Part shown: piece after piece, positions 11,462 through 22,165 of the stretch
Layout of the letters: the number at the start of each line of letters is the position of its first letter
Numbering within the stretch: the first letter of the stretch is position 1
Source: Alopecurus myosuroides
Taxonomy: Eukaryota > Streptophyta > Magnoliopsida > Poales > Poaceae
Length of the DNA stretch: 64,000 nt
Direction: 5' to 3'
Assembly: GCA_028641055.1 (NCBI GenBank)
Contig: CM054062.1
Location: forward strand, 10,939,638-11,003,637
The notes under the pieces: generated by a model
The model's input: the letters and a program-made list of their open reading frames with translations, nothing else
Databases searched by the model: none
Told to the model about the DNA's origin: nothing
Program-made: the position numbers and the translations under genes

Positions 11462-12895
11462 GGTGACAACTCAAAACCGGGTACCAAGAGGAAGTAGTTG
11501 GCTGGAAGGGGTGCGCGTCCCGTCAGGGGGCGCACAGCTCATGGGGGTGGTAACCGTGATGATCAGGAGGAGAGGGTTCCCACACTGGACCTTGCTGGTT
11601 GCTCTATCCCTCAGTGGAAGCATATCAAGAGGAAGAATCCATACCGCTTTCGTGACACTACTTGTGATGATCCTCGTTTCTGGACCAACCTCCAACTGAA
11701 GTGTTGGGATGAGTTCTACTCAGTTGCTCGTCCTCTTGTCTGCAAGCAGTTCCAGATTGACATGGATTTGTATAACCAGCACAAATACAGTGATCTCCGT
11801 CATGTGCATGGTTGCCTTACAAAGATGGGTCTGATTCCTCAGCTAGATGTTGAGTGTGAGTATTGCCCGGACTTGATTGCCCAGTTCTACTGCACTTTCC
11901 ATGCCCATGGTGATGCCTCTCGTACTGTGACTTGGATGACTGGGGACCAGAAGATCACTAGCAATCTGGGTGAGTGGGATGAGGCTCTTGGATACAGGTG
12001 GACCTTCACTTACGTTAATCATGGTTTCAAAATCCATGAAAATTCTGAGTTTGACAACTCTAGCCTAGCTTTCTGCTATCCTCCTGATGCTCAGGGCAAG
12101 ACCTTGCCTTTCAACTCTGCTATGTATCCCTACTACAATCTGATGTCCAAAATCTTCCGCAACACCATTATGGTCAAGGCTGGTGATAAGTCTGCCATCA
12201 GGGCGTACATGGTGAACGTCATGTTCATCACTAGGCCTCAGAACCAGAGGAAGATTGACGTGATGGATTTCATATACCGTGAGGTGTGCCTTGGGATCTG
12301 TGAGAAGAGGAAGCCTGCTTATGGTCCACTGATTCAGAGTTTCATCAATCACAAGGTTGGGGTTGAGATCATGGATTCCTATCCCGTGATCAAAGGCAAG
12401 AGGATGGTTCCCTCTCTCATTCGTGGAGTGGAGATTCCGGAGTACTTGAGGTCCAAGTCCAAAACTCCTATGGCCACTCCTTCCGCTTCCACTAGTGGTG
12501 GTAGTGCCTCTCAGCGTCCTCCCAGTGGCATTGCCAAGTTCTTCAAGGTTATGTTTAACATGTGCAGTGACACCAGGGCAATTGCTCATGAGGCAAGAGA
12601 GTTGGCTAAGGAGACCCGCCGCATTCAGAACTCCGACCACCGAGCTGCTGGGATTCAGATACCTGATGATCCCCCTTCTCTTGAGCCCACTATCTATGTG
12701 CCATTTGAGATGCCTGAGATCCATGACGAGGACTTCTACTTTGGTGTGCCTCCTGCTGATGTTGAGGATGAGGATGCGGAGTTAGGGTCTGCTGAAGATG
12801 ACTTTGATTCTGTTGGGCTTGGTGGTGGTGGTACTCATGAGCCGGAGGAGGAAGAAGAAGAAGACGAGGATGATGAAGAGGGAGATGACGTGTGA
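11462..12895 (+). pseudogene. 3' accessory ORF of an LTR retrotransposon
   Basis: From 11498 the frame is open for 465 codons, but no ATG starts it; the first in-frame ATG is at 11762. The same frame reaches back to an acceptor-like CAG at 11459-11461 through one in-frame TAG at 11495-11497 (a CAG-to-TAG change would explain it), so this looks like a 3' exon with one disabling stop. The protein begins Arg/Gly-rich, has a long globular core (WKHIKRKNPYRF, VNVMFITRPQNQRKID) and ends in a highly acidic run (EEEEEEDEDDEEGDD). It resembles the extra ORF found between pol and the 3' LTR in some plant elements. The function is not known. The same-strand polypurine tract and LTR follow at 13358-14602. 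Confidence 0.6.
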
Positions 12896-12944
12896 TTTCT
12901 TGGGTCGTTAGTTGGACTCGTTTTCCCTTTTTGGTGTCTTGATG

Positions 12945-12961
12945 CCAAAGGGGGAGAAGGA
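12945..12961 (+). other. Polypurine-tract-like motif
   Basis: CCAAAGGGGGAGAAGGAG lies about 50 bp after the ORF stop. A second tract (ATAGGGGGAGCAAAG) lies at about 13223, and the terminal tract is at 13358. Only the last one abuts the LTR. Confidence 0.5.
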
Positions 12962-13357
12962 GTCCCATATTAGGATTCCACGGGCTTTGCAAGGGTTGGG
13001 GCACAAGTCTTTTGCTTTTTGATTTCGATCTTATAGGCTTGTGCTCCGGTATCTTTATTTCGTTTCTTTCGTTTGGAACTTCGTACTATTTGTGTGGAAC
13101 CTCGTGACATATTTGTGTCACCCTACCCCGTGGTTATGCTACTATTATCGTGTGTGCTATTATCTCTATCATTATCTATGCATGTTGTCTGAACTTGTTT
13201 AGACGGCTTGGTGTCTAAAACATAGGGGGAGCAAAGCCTATGAAGTGTGTGCCTCATGACACACATCGAGGAAGAACTCCGTCTATTTTTTTGGACACCA
13301 TTTTCTTTAGTTCATATTGTTTTATCCCCGTGAAATCTTTATGTTGTCATCAAACAC

Positions 13358-13372
13358 CAAAAAGAGGGAGAT
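13358..13372 (+). other. Terminal polypurine tract
   Basis: AAAAAGAGGGAGAT immediately precedes the LTR start TGAAAGTGC. It is the expected plus-strand priming site for reverse transcription and fixes the LTR as a 3' LTR. Confidence 0.7.
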
Positions 13373-13524
13373 TGAAAGTGCATTCTCGATATCTCGCTAT
13401 TTTGTGTGTTTGTTAACAACATGAAGAAGTTACTAACCGTATGTGCTACTTTGTCAAAGGATTTGGTCTTAAATCAGCACGTATACGGTGTCAAAGAAAT
13501 GGTGAAGAAATCGAAGATTCACGA

Positions 13525-13835
13525 ACTTTTCCGGGCCAGAAAAGGGTTTTCAGTGTGCAATCTGGATTATTCCGGATGGGGTCCGGAATCCGGATTCAGT
13601 CCGGATGAGTCCGAGTGCAACGCGTTTTTCTCTGTTGCAATCCGGATTATTCCGGGTGATTCCGGGATCCAGATCAAGTCCGGACGAATCCGACTGCAAC
13701 GTGATTTTCTCTGTTGCAATCCGGATTCAGTCCGGATGATTTCGACTGCAACGTGAATTTCTCTGTTGCAATCCGGAATCAGTCCGGATGAATCCGGGAA
13801 TTCGTAAAAATCCGGAGCAATCCGGGTTGGTCGCA
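13525..13835. repeat. CCGGAT-rich tandem microrepeats in the LTR
   Basis: Degenerate units built from TCTCTGTTGCAATCCGGATT recur at 13629, 13708 and 13760, interspersed with CAGTCCGGATGA-type words. They sit in U3, upstream of the TATA box, and could be promoter repeats (inference). Confidence 0.75.
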
Positions 13836-13870
13836 TTTTGGGCAGAAAAACGGCTAGTTTGAGTGGGGGC

Positions 13871-13877
13871 TATAAAT
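13871..13877 (+). promoter_or_regulatory. LTR TATA box
   Basis: TATAAAT within GGGGGCTATAAATAGCCCC. The same arrangement occurs in the sister LTR at 63508. It marks the likely U3/R boundary about 30 bp downstream. Confidence 0.65.
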
Positions 13878-14602
13878 AGCCCCTCTCTTTCTTCCCCAAG
13901 GGTTAGCTCCACCAGCATTGAAGATTCCATTGATTGAGCTCACCCGCCAAGCTAGATCTCCCTCCTCCTCCACCCAAACTTCTTGATTCTTCGAGGATTG
14001 AAGGAGGACCACCGGATCTACATCTTCACCAACCGGATTTCCATTTCCCTCTCATTTTCTTGAGAGATCTTTGCCTAGGGTTTCCTCATATGGAAAACCT
14101 AGGCTTCTTGTTGCTAGTGGTGATTCAAGAAGAGTTGGGAGCCCCAAATTAAGTTGTGGGTGTGTGCCCCAAGTGTTTGTAAAGGATTCGATCCCCGCCT
14201 CAAAGGGGTTCAATAGTGAGAGGTGAACTAGGCCTTCGTGGCGCAAGTTCATCGGAGAATAGGGTGAGGCCTTTGTGGCGTTGAGTAGGCCTTCGTGGCG
14301 AGCTCACACCCCTCCAACGAGACGTACTCCCCTAGAAAGGAGGAACTCGGGAATACATCGTGTCTCCGTGTGCTTCCATCGGTTACCTCGTTCCTCCCTT
14401 TTTACTTACTCGTACTTGTAGCTTTTATTGTAGTACTTGTTGTATTAAGTGTTGTCCTAGTTGCATTAATTGCTTGCTTTGCCATATAGGTAAATTCACC
14501 ATTAGTTGCACTATCTAGAGAATTTACCTTTGTGTTAAGCCTAGACCTTGTTAAAAATTAAAATTGGTCGTAGCACCTATTCACCCCCCCTCTAGGTGCC
14601 CA

Positions 14603-15170
14603 TACTTTACTTTGACCCCATCGCCCTCGCCAATGCGCAGAAGGGAAGCCTCACCATCCCGGAGTACTTTGCCAAGATCCGCGCTCTTGCGGGCGAGATG
14701 AGCGTAGCCGGGAAGAAGATGGACGACAAGGACATTGTCTCGTACATCCTTTCTAAGCTGTACGAGGAGTATAAATCGTCCGTCTCCTCTATTTTCTCCC
14801 GAGTGGTGCTAGTCACCGTCGCCGAGCTGTACACTTAGCTCACAACCTTTGAGATGTGACTTGATCTTCTGCAAGGGGGCTCGTAGTTCTGTGCCAATGC
14901 TGCTATTCGCGGCGAACATGGCAGTGGGGGCCACCACAACAACGGCAGCCGCGACACCTATGGTGGTCGTGGTGGCGCAACTCGTGGGTAAGGTTGTGAC
15001 AATGTAGACCGCAAAAACTATGATGGTAGCAATGGAGGCAACTACGATGGTGGCAATGGAAGTTACTAAGGCAAAAACAACAATGGAGGTAATAACAACA
15101 ACGACAATAGGGGAAACACTGATCATATAACTGGAGACTCCACAAGTTGATGACCCGTGAAAAGTATCAC
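14603..15170 (+). pseudogene. Ty1/copia element 1: gag remnant
   Basis: 14596-14838 translates to a copia gag segment (LTIPEYFAKIRALAGEM, DKDIVSYILSKL, EEYKSSVSSI) typical of the UBN2 or gag-polypeptide family. It is followed by a Gly/Asn-rich tail (GGNYDGGNGS type) with stops and a frameshift. The 5' LTR, primer-binding site and gag start are missing because the LTR ending at 14602 cuts in. The orientation matches the pol remnants downstream. Confidence 0.75.
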
Positions 15171-15229
15171 GACAATGAACAAGTAAACACTGCCGGTGGA
15201 TCAGGTATAAACATTAGTCATATTGGTCA

Positions 15230-16540
15230 TTCAGTTGTTAGTACCCCGGGTCGCGATCTCTATCTTAAAAATACTCTTCATGTCCCTCAAGCAAGCTAAA
15301 GTTTAATTTCTTCTCATCGTCTTGCTTTCGATAATCACGAATTCGTTGAAATTTATCCATACTCATTTTTCATTAAGGATCAAGAAACAAAGAGAACTCT
15401 TCTTCAAGGAAGGTGTAGGAGAGGCCTATACCCCCTTTCGTCCTCTCAATCCATCTCAAGCAAGTTTCCTCGGTGTCATCAAACCGTCGTCGAAGAGGTG
15501 TCATTCTCGTTTAGGTCATCCATCACCCGTCATAGTTATCAAACTTATTAGTCAAAATAATCTCCCATATTCATGCGAGTCTATTGATGATTTTTGTGTC
15601 ATGCCTATCAAAAGGGAAAGATTCATCAATTACCATATCCTAAGTCCTTTAGTGAATCTAGAGCTCATTTTTTCCCAATATTTAGGGTCATGTAATTCAG
15701 TCTGTTGGACGGAAAAAATATTATGTCAGTTTTATTGATAATTTTAGTAAATTTACATGGATATATTTTCTTAAAAATAAATTTGAAATATTCCAAAAAT
15801 TCCAGGAATTTCAAAACTTGGTTAAGCACTAGTTTAACAGAGAAATTCTTTCTACGCAAACAGATTCGGGCGGCGAATATGAGAAACTTAACTCATTTTT
15901 TTTTACCAAAGTTGGTATTTCCCACCATGTTTCGTGTCCATATGCACATCAACAAAATGGTTCGGCCGAAAGAAACATCATCATATAGTCGAAGTAGGAC
16001 TATCTCTTTTTGCCCGTTCATCCATGTCATTAAAATTTTGGAATGAAGCCTTTATTTCAGCTACATATCTTATTAATCGTACACCTAGTTGTATTTTCAA
16101 TTTTTAAACTCCCCTTGAATGCATATATCATGAGAAATCAGATTATAACTCACTTCGAGTTTTGGGTGTGCGTGTTGGATGAATCTTCGACCCTACAACT
16201 CTCGCAAGTTCGAATTCCGTTCTAAGTAATGTGTTTTTCTTGGTCATAGTAACCTTCATAGTGGTTTCAAGTTCCTTGACATCCCAAACGACCAAATATA
16301 TATTCCACAAGACATTATTTTTTATGAGAATGTTTTTCCCTTTGAAAATTAAATCCAAATGCTTGTGCTCGTCTTGGATAAGAAATTCTCTTACTCCCCT
16401 CCACTTCCATTTCATCTTATTACGGGGGAACAAATAATTCTGATCATATACCTAATGCTCCTATTTTTCCCGATTGTAACAAATGCTCAAAGTGTGCAGA
16501 ATCATCAATTTACATCTAAGATATGGACAAGGGAGAAATG
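15230..16540 (+). pseudogene. Ty1/copia element 1: protease end and integrase remnant
   Basis: Recognisable pieces are the pre-integrase HSRLGHPS (about 15500), the linker before the integrase core, the second catalytic block TDSGGEYEKLNSFF (about 15862) and the third-residue block PYAHQQNGSAER (about 15940), followed by NRTP and VFGCACW. They are scattered over several frames with many stops, and a long T run at about 15896 shifts the frame. The element is long dead. From 16540 the sequence becomes the GC-rich linker leading to reverse transcriptase. Confidence 0.75.
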
Positions 16541-17168
16541 CACAACTGACGAAGAAAATTTCCCTGTGCGCCGATCCCGAGAGATCCGCGGCATCCACGG
16601 CAGGAGGATCTGCAGCGGGATCCGCATGCTCCCATTCACGTCGAAGAACGTGGCGGGCTCCCACGGGTGCAACCACTGCAAGCTCTGGAGAAAACGCATC
16701 CGCACGTGTGTCTCCAAGAGGCGTGGGGACGACACGTGCCTCGAGCCACTCAGCGAGCGACAAATGGCCACGGGAGATAAACGGGACAATCCCCTCTCGC
16801 CTTTCCACATGGAGAGCAACGGCTGGGGGTAGATTCTCCTGGTCCCCTGACTTCTGACTCGTCCAGTCCAGCTGGGTCCGGCACAAATGCAGACTTCCCT
16901 GAATCTTCTGTGCTGCAAATGGAGCAACATGTACAAACTAGGGCGCGCATAAGGTCACAAAATTGCATTTTCAGACCATTTGTTCCTACTGATGGAACAA
17001 TCAGGTATGCAAGTTTTCTATCAACCGGTGAACTAGAAATTTACACAAAGCACGAAGTAAAAGTAAATTGAAAAATTATATGGATATCGAGTATGATGCT
17101 CTCATGAGATATAAAACGTGCCACCTAGTACCTTCATATCAAGGGATTAACATTATTGATTGTACATG
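16541..17168 (+). pseudogene. Ty1/copia element 1: linker and first bases of reverse transcriptase
   Basis: The integrase-RT linker (residues like RARIRSQNC) is followed by the RT entry region, which breaks off at GATTGTACATG. The next copia codons continue at 44738 (WIHKIK), corresponding to the conserved D-C-K-W-V-Y-K-I-K region. The gypsy element therefore inserted inside RT. The last five bases are its target duplication. Confidence 0.65.
17164..17168. repeat. Target duplication ACATG, left copy
   Basis: Five bases before the gypsy LTR, repeated exactly at 44733-44737 after the other LTR. This proves both LTRs belong to one insertion. Confidence 0.95.
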
Positions 17169-18143
17169 TGTAACATCCCAAGTATGAAAATATCCCTTAG
17201 AATGTTTGATTTCCTGTTTAATCAAAGTCTTGCATCATGTCATCATGTTTATTTCATTGTTTGCATTTGTTTACTATTTGTTTTGCATCTGTTTTTAACT
17301 GTTTTCATATTTGAAATTTAACTTATTTCCAAACTTATTTCATACTTGCTCTGTTACAACATTTTAAATAAAAATCTCAAATAAAAACAACCCACTTGTT
17401 TTCATATTATTCCATATTGATCAACTAATAAAATGGTGCTTTTTATTTCAATTAATTAATTCCAATGTGGTTTCAAATTCAAAGCAAATCATCAACAGCA
17501 CCTAATTTGAAAGTTATAAAAGTACCAAACAAATCATAATCACAATTGTTCTATTTAATCAATAGGGGTCACCCTAATAAAAACTTTGTTTTCAATATTA
17601 ATTCATTAATTAACAAATTCTTCAAATTCAAACAAAAAACATTCAAACAGCACACCAATTTGAAATTATAAAAATAATCAAACCATTTTTTTTACTCCTT
17701 GTTTCCAATTAAGTCATTTGAGTCACCATATTTAAAATTTTGATTTTAATAGTCATTTAAAAACTCAAAATCATCTAAATTGTTTTAATTAACAAACAGC
17801 AAATAAAATTTGAATTTTCAAAAACCTAAGTTGCCAACTGGTAGATGTTGAGCTAACAATCCCATATGATTTTTCCCTAAATTTTTAAAACTCAAAACCC
17901 TATCAAATGCTTCCATTTTCTTTTGCTACAAAAAAAATGCAGAGCAAAAAAAAAAAAGGAAGGAGAAAAGAAAACGCGCGCGCAGCAGCTTACCTCCTAA
18001 CGCGGCCCAGCCCACTACCTAACTTACAGCGCAGCCGATACCGATTCGTTTTTTTTTCGTCGTCGTGCTCGTGTACGGCGCGCATCGCGCGGTGCCACGG
18101 CGGCAGACGACCCCGTCGACGGCCAGAAGCTCGCCCTACCCCC

Positions 18144-18150
18144 TATATAA
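18144..18150 (+). promoter_or_regulatory. TATA box of the gypsy 5' LTR
   Basis: TATATAA in a GC-rich setting, CCCCCTATATAACCCCCT. The 3' LTR has the identical motif at 41091-41097. Confidence 0.75.
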
Positions 18151-19949
18151 CCCCCTAGGGCACAGCGCGTCGCCCTAAACCTAGCCTGCTCCCTCTCTCC
18201 CCTCGAGATCCGCGGTCGTTTGCTCTCTGCACCTCCTCACCCCCCTCTGTCAGCTCGCCGGAGCACGCCACCTCTGAAACTCCGTCCACCACCGCCGCCA
18301 TGGACCTCCACCAACCCTCCTAGCCTCTGGAACCGAACCACCGTACTCCCGCCTTCTCGACGACATCTCCGTTGAGGTCCACGCCGCCTGGATACACGCC
18401 GCCATCCACCAAACTGCCGCCGCGATCGCCTCGCCGTCGAGTTTCCTCCGCGGCAACCTCCCGATGAGCAACGCCACCGCGCAATCTTCTCCCTCTCCCA
18501 TCGCTGTATCTCGCCCGCAACCATCGCGCACGCATCCGTAACGCTTGCATTGAGCACAACCACCGCAGCATCCACGGCAACGCCGCCGTCCGCCGGCGAC
18601 TTGGTTTCTGTCAGGTTCAGAGTGTGCGCACGTCAGTTTCAGTTAGCAGAACGACACCTTATACTGTCCGCGTGTGGTTAACTGACAACAAACGCGACAC
18701 ACCCCACTGGTTCAGTAACGCGCACATGAGCGAGAGGTTCAGGGTTCGAGCCCCTGGCCTCGCACGGGGAAAAACCCCACCTTTTTTCTCCCAAGTGCTG
18801 ACAGGGAGGGCCCCCTGTTAGCCACACAGTAGCCACGTGAGCACAGCGAGGCCCTGGGCCCCCTGGCAGTGTCTGGGGTAGCCCTGGGTGCGGTAACAAA
18901 CGTTTTTGTTTTACTTTTTGTTTTCAAAACTGGTCCTTTTATTTAACAGATTGGTCCCTAGTTTTAAAAACATTATAACTTTTATTTTATAACTCTAAAT
19001 AATGAAAATAAAATATGTGTGCTGGTCTAAATTTAATTTTCTACCTGTTGGTATCATTTGTTTCCTGTTTTGAAATTTCAAAATGCAATTCAAATTTGAA
19101 TTCAAATAATTCAATTGCAATTTGCTAAAATTCATAACTAATTCATTCTTAATCCAATAAATGCAAATAAAATATGTTTTCCATGCTATTTCAAATAAAC
19201 TTTTCAAATATAAAATTTGTTTCATGGTTTGAATAATTTAGATTGCCTAAATAATTTAATCCTTGTTTAATTCATTTAAATTTGCAAAAATCATAACTTG
19301 CTCAAATTAAATTATTTTTGAAGATGCAAAATATGTTTTCAAACCATCAAAGTATAACCTTTTCAAATATGAATTTGAATTTATGTTTTGATCAAATAAA
19401 ATTCAAATAATAATCAAACTTGTTTTAAATTCATTTAAAACTTGTTTAATATTGTTTAAGTCATAATAAATTCATCCTAACTCCTATTTTAATATTTGAA
19501 ACATGTAATCCAACTAAAATTTGGTATTCTTTTCAAATATGAATTTTGTTATTTGTTTTGAACATGTTAAATGGATGAAAACAACAAATACTTGTGTGAC
19601 ATGTTTAAGTAACCCAAAATTTCCAAATTTAATAAATAATTTCCAAACTTGTTAAAATCCTTTTCCACTTGCATCTATGGTTGTTATTTTGTTGTTAGCA
19701 TCATGCATGCATCATGCTAAACAACTTTCACATGATAATTAATTGTAGTCCATTGTTTCCACCCTAGTGCATGGACCTTTTCCATATGCAATCCAATTGC
19801 ATAGGGGTCCATTTAAATTGTGTTACCATGTCACTTAGTTTATTTTGATGCATCTATCAAATTGACATGCATCATCCCATGATTGTGCACTATGCCATGG
19901 TATTGATTGTTTATATTTCTGTCTTGTTTGTTTGCTTCTTCTCGAATAG

Positions 19950-21313
19950 ACGACGACGTTGAGACAGACGACCTTTACAGCACCCCTTCTGAGGATCTAG
20001 CTCAGTACCCGGCTGCTGAGTTTGCAGGCAAGTTATCACTCACATGAACCATTGTGTTCCTTTCAACATTGGTTACCGATACTTTCCATTGTCTATTTTG
20101 CTAGCCCTATGTGTAGTTGTTTCTGATACGAACCTATCACATGAATCCTTTAACCCTGATATTGCCTCACCACCCCTCCTACAACCCTATTGATTGAGCC
20201 AGTGTCTTACTAGCATGCTTAGGTTGTTTTGCTCGAGTCTGTTACCCGATACTTTCAGTTACTATTTTCATTATGTTCTGGGGCTCGATGTTTAATCAAT
20301 CAATCATGCTAATGTTATTACTTAATAATAATTTGATGATAAGGCACCGGCAGGAGGCCCTGTGTGGTTTTGAGGCCTGCTAGTGTCGACCCTGATAGGA
20401 AAAGGGTCTTGTCTACTGATCCATGATGAGCGCACTACCCGCATGTGGGAAGCGAGTATGGGCGCCCCCCTCAATTTGATTCGATTCGCATCTCGTCCAA
20501 ATCGCCTCATTTAGTTCGTGTTTTCGATTTGCCGCATGCATGTTTTTGCGAGCCCAGCGCAGGGTGGAACTTTTGTAGTCGGCATATAGGGGGACACGGT
20601 CTTAGAGTGCTATGAGGGTCCCTTTTCTTCGGGGCTTGATTAGCCGTGCGCCCAAGGTGCTTTGGGCTTGATGCGGAGAAGAGTTGAGTTGTGTTGAGTG
20701 CCCCGCTTGGTGGGAGGCATCCCATCTGGCGGGTTATTCATACGTGTACGGCCAAATTGGTGCAACCCTGCAGGGATAATCTTCTCGAGAAGCCGTGTTT
20801 TCCGCGGTTATGGTTAACTTGGTGAAAGTACTGGCTAACAAGTACTCAGGACAACTTAAACCTAATGATTAACCACCTTACACCCAACGATTAACAACTT
20901 GACTAGTAATAGGCTTATTGACATAATGACTTGATTCATCTTTAATCCAACTGTGTGAGTTATCCTCGGATTGCTTCTTTGGATAAGGGGCGAGATCCAG
21001 GATGGGTTTGATTGAAGTTATATTTCAGTTGGTTACAATACTCGATCTCATCTTCTTTCTGTTAGCCGGAAGTGGTAGAATCTCTGTAGTTGGATAGCGC
21101 AGCCAGTTGCAGCATCTTTATATCCCCTTTCTTCCGTTGAACCCAAGGCATCTGTGCTTGGTGTTGACGGGCTACACTTTGGTGAACTGTGAGTCTTGCT
21201 TGCCAGTACGTCTATGTACTGACCCCTTTGGGGCTGTGGTTTCCGCAGACTACGCTTACGAGGATCCAGGTGACGGCTACTACATGGAGTTTGACGAGGC
21301 TGCTGACGAGTAG
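19950..21313 (+). other. Candidate spliced acidic ORF inside the 5' LTR
   Basis: Exon A (19950-20027, 78 nt) follows an acceptor-like CTCGAATAG and ends before GCAAGT, a classic GC-type donor. Exon B (21249-21313) follows the acceptor GTTTCCGCAG and ends with TAG. Exon A ends one base into a codon and exon B supplies the other two, so the frame is preserved. The joined peptide is strongly acidic: exon A contains DDVETDDLYSTPSEDL and exon B contains EDPGDGYYMEFDEAADE. No upstream first exon with an ATG was identified. Both exons and all three splice signals are unchanged in the other LTR. Function unknown. Confidence 0.5.
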
Positions 21314-21787
21314 TTAGCGGACCCGGGCAGGATCCGAGACATCGTGGATGGGCTCCGTCTTTATTTCAGTTTCCGGCTTCTTAAGCCTATTTGGATTTGT
21401 CTGTACTCAGACCCTTTGAATGCTTCCGCCGAGATGTAATGATTTATGTTGGGACATGTGTCCTCTGGATGATTGTATTTGCTATCTCTGCTCTAGTGAG
21501 AGCTATTTGCAACTTATTTCAATCTTTTGTGTCTTAGAGATATGTTGTGTTATCATCTTGTTCAAACCGTTGACGTACCATGTGTGTATGGTATGAAGTA
21601 CGTCAATGGTAGTATCCTGATTTCTATGGGATAGTTTACGTCGACGCTGAACAGATAGGGGTTGGTTGTCACACATACGTGTGTTGGCCTACTCGTAAGA
21701 GGACGCGGGTGCCGGTAAGCCCCGTAATCCAATCTACTACTGTTCAACGGAACGGCGAGTATCCTTTAGAAGTCCGGGTGCGACAAA

Positions 21788-21800
21788 TGGTATCAGAGCC
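21788..21800 (+). other. Gypsy primer-binding site
   Basis: TGGTATCAGAGCC, complementary to the 3' end of plant initiator-Met tRNA, two bases after the LTR end. Confidence 0.93.
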
Positions 21801-22165
21801 TGTCTGCCTGTAGGATCCCCTTTTTACTGGTCGCAGTTGAGTCTTGAAACTATTTTGTAGCTATATAGGAAAAATAAAACGTGAGAGTAGGAATTCTGCC
21901 ATTTTTCTTCTTTCCCCACCCACCCACCCTTTTCTGGTAAGGAAGTGCAACGTTGTTTTCTCTTCTCACCTAAACTTTCAAGTTAGGATTTCACGTGTTT
22001 TGGGTTCTCCGTAGTACCTCAGGAGTTTTTGGTCTCGTGTTTCCCGATGTTGCTTCAATATCCTGTTCTTTTCAACATCCTTTTCGTCCGTTGAACCTTG
22101 TTGTTGCTTTCCACTCCAGTTTCTTCTACCGGCGTCTAATCAAAACCTTCCCCAATCATCTGCAG

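Larger units (their letters stand above)
13373..14602 (+). mobile_element. 3' LTR (about 1.2 kb)
   Basis: Begins TGAAAGTGCATT. The end is placed at the CA after CACCTATTCACCCCCCCTCT...GGTGCC; beyond it the sequence switches abruptly to copia gag. A related LTR begins at 62929 and shares the start, the CCGG-rich block, the TATA region and the downstream GAGGCCTTTGTGGCG repeats, but it differs substantially in U3. No 5' partner is in the window, so this element is truncated on its left. Confidence 0.75.
17169..21785 (+). repeat. Gypsy 5' LTR, 4.6 kb
   Basis: TGTAACATCCC...GTGCGACA. U3 is AT-rich for about 0.8 kb and then becomes GC-rich around a TATA box at 18144. Everything from about 18175 on (3.6 kb) would be R/U5 and therefore transcribed leader. 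That leader contains splice-compatible exons (19950-20027 and 21249-21313). Confidence 0.95.

Noticed and set aside
18237..18580. Arg/Gly-rich minus ORFs in the gypsy LTR (also 41184-41528)
   Set aside because: Antisense to the GC-rich R region. They differ between the two LTRs without frame conservation.
21107..21313. 68-codon ORF read as an independent gene
   Set aside because: The N-terminal half looks like intron. The convincing coding part starts after the acceptor at 21248, so it is treated as an exon.
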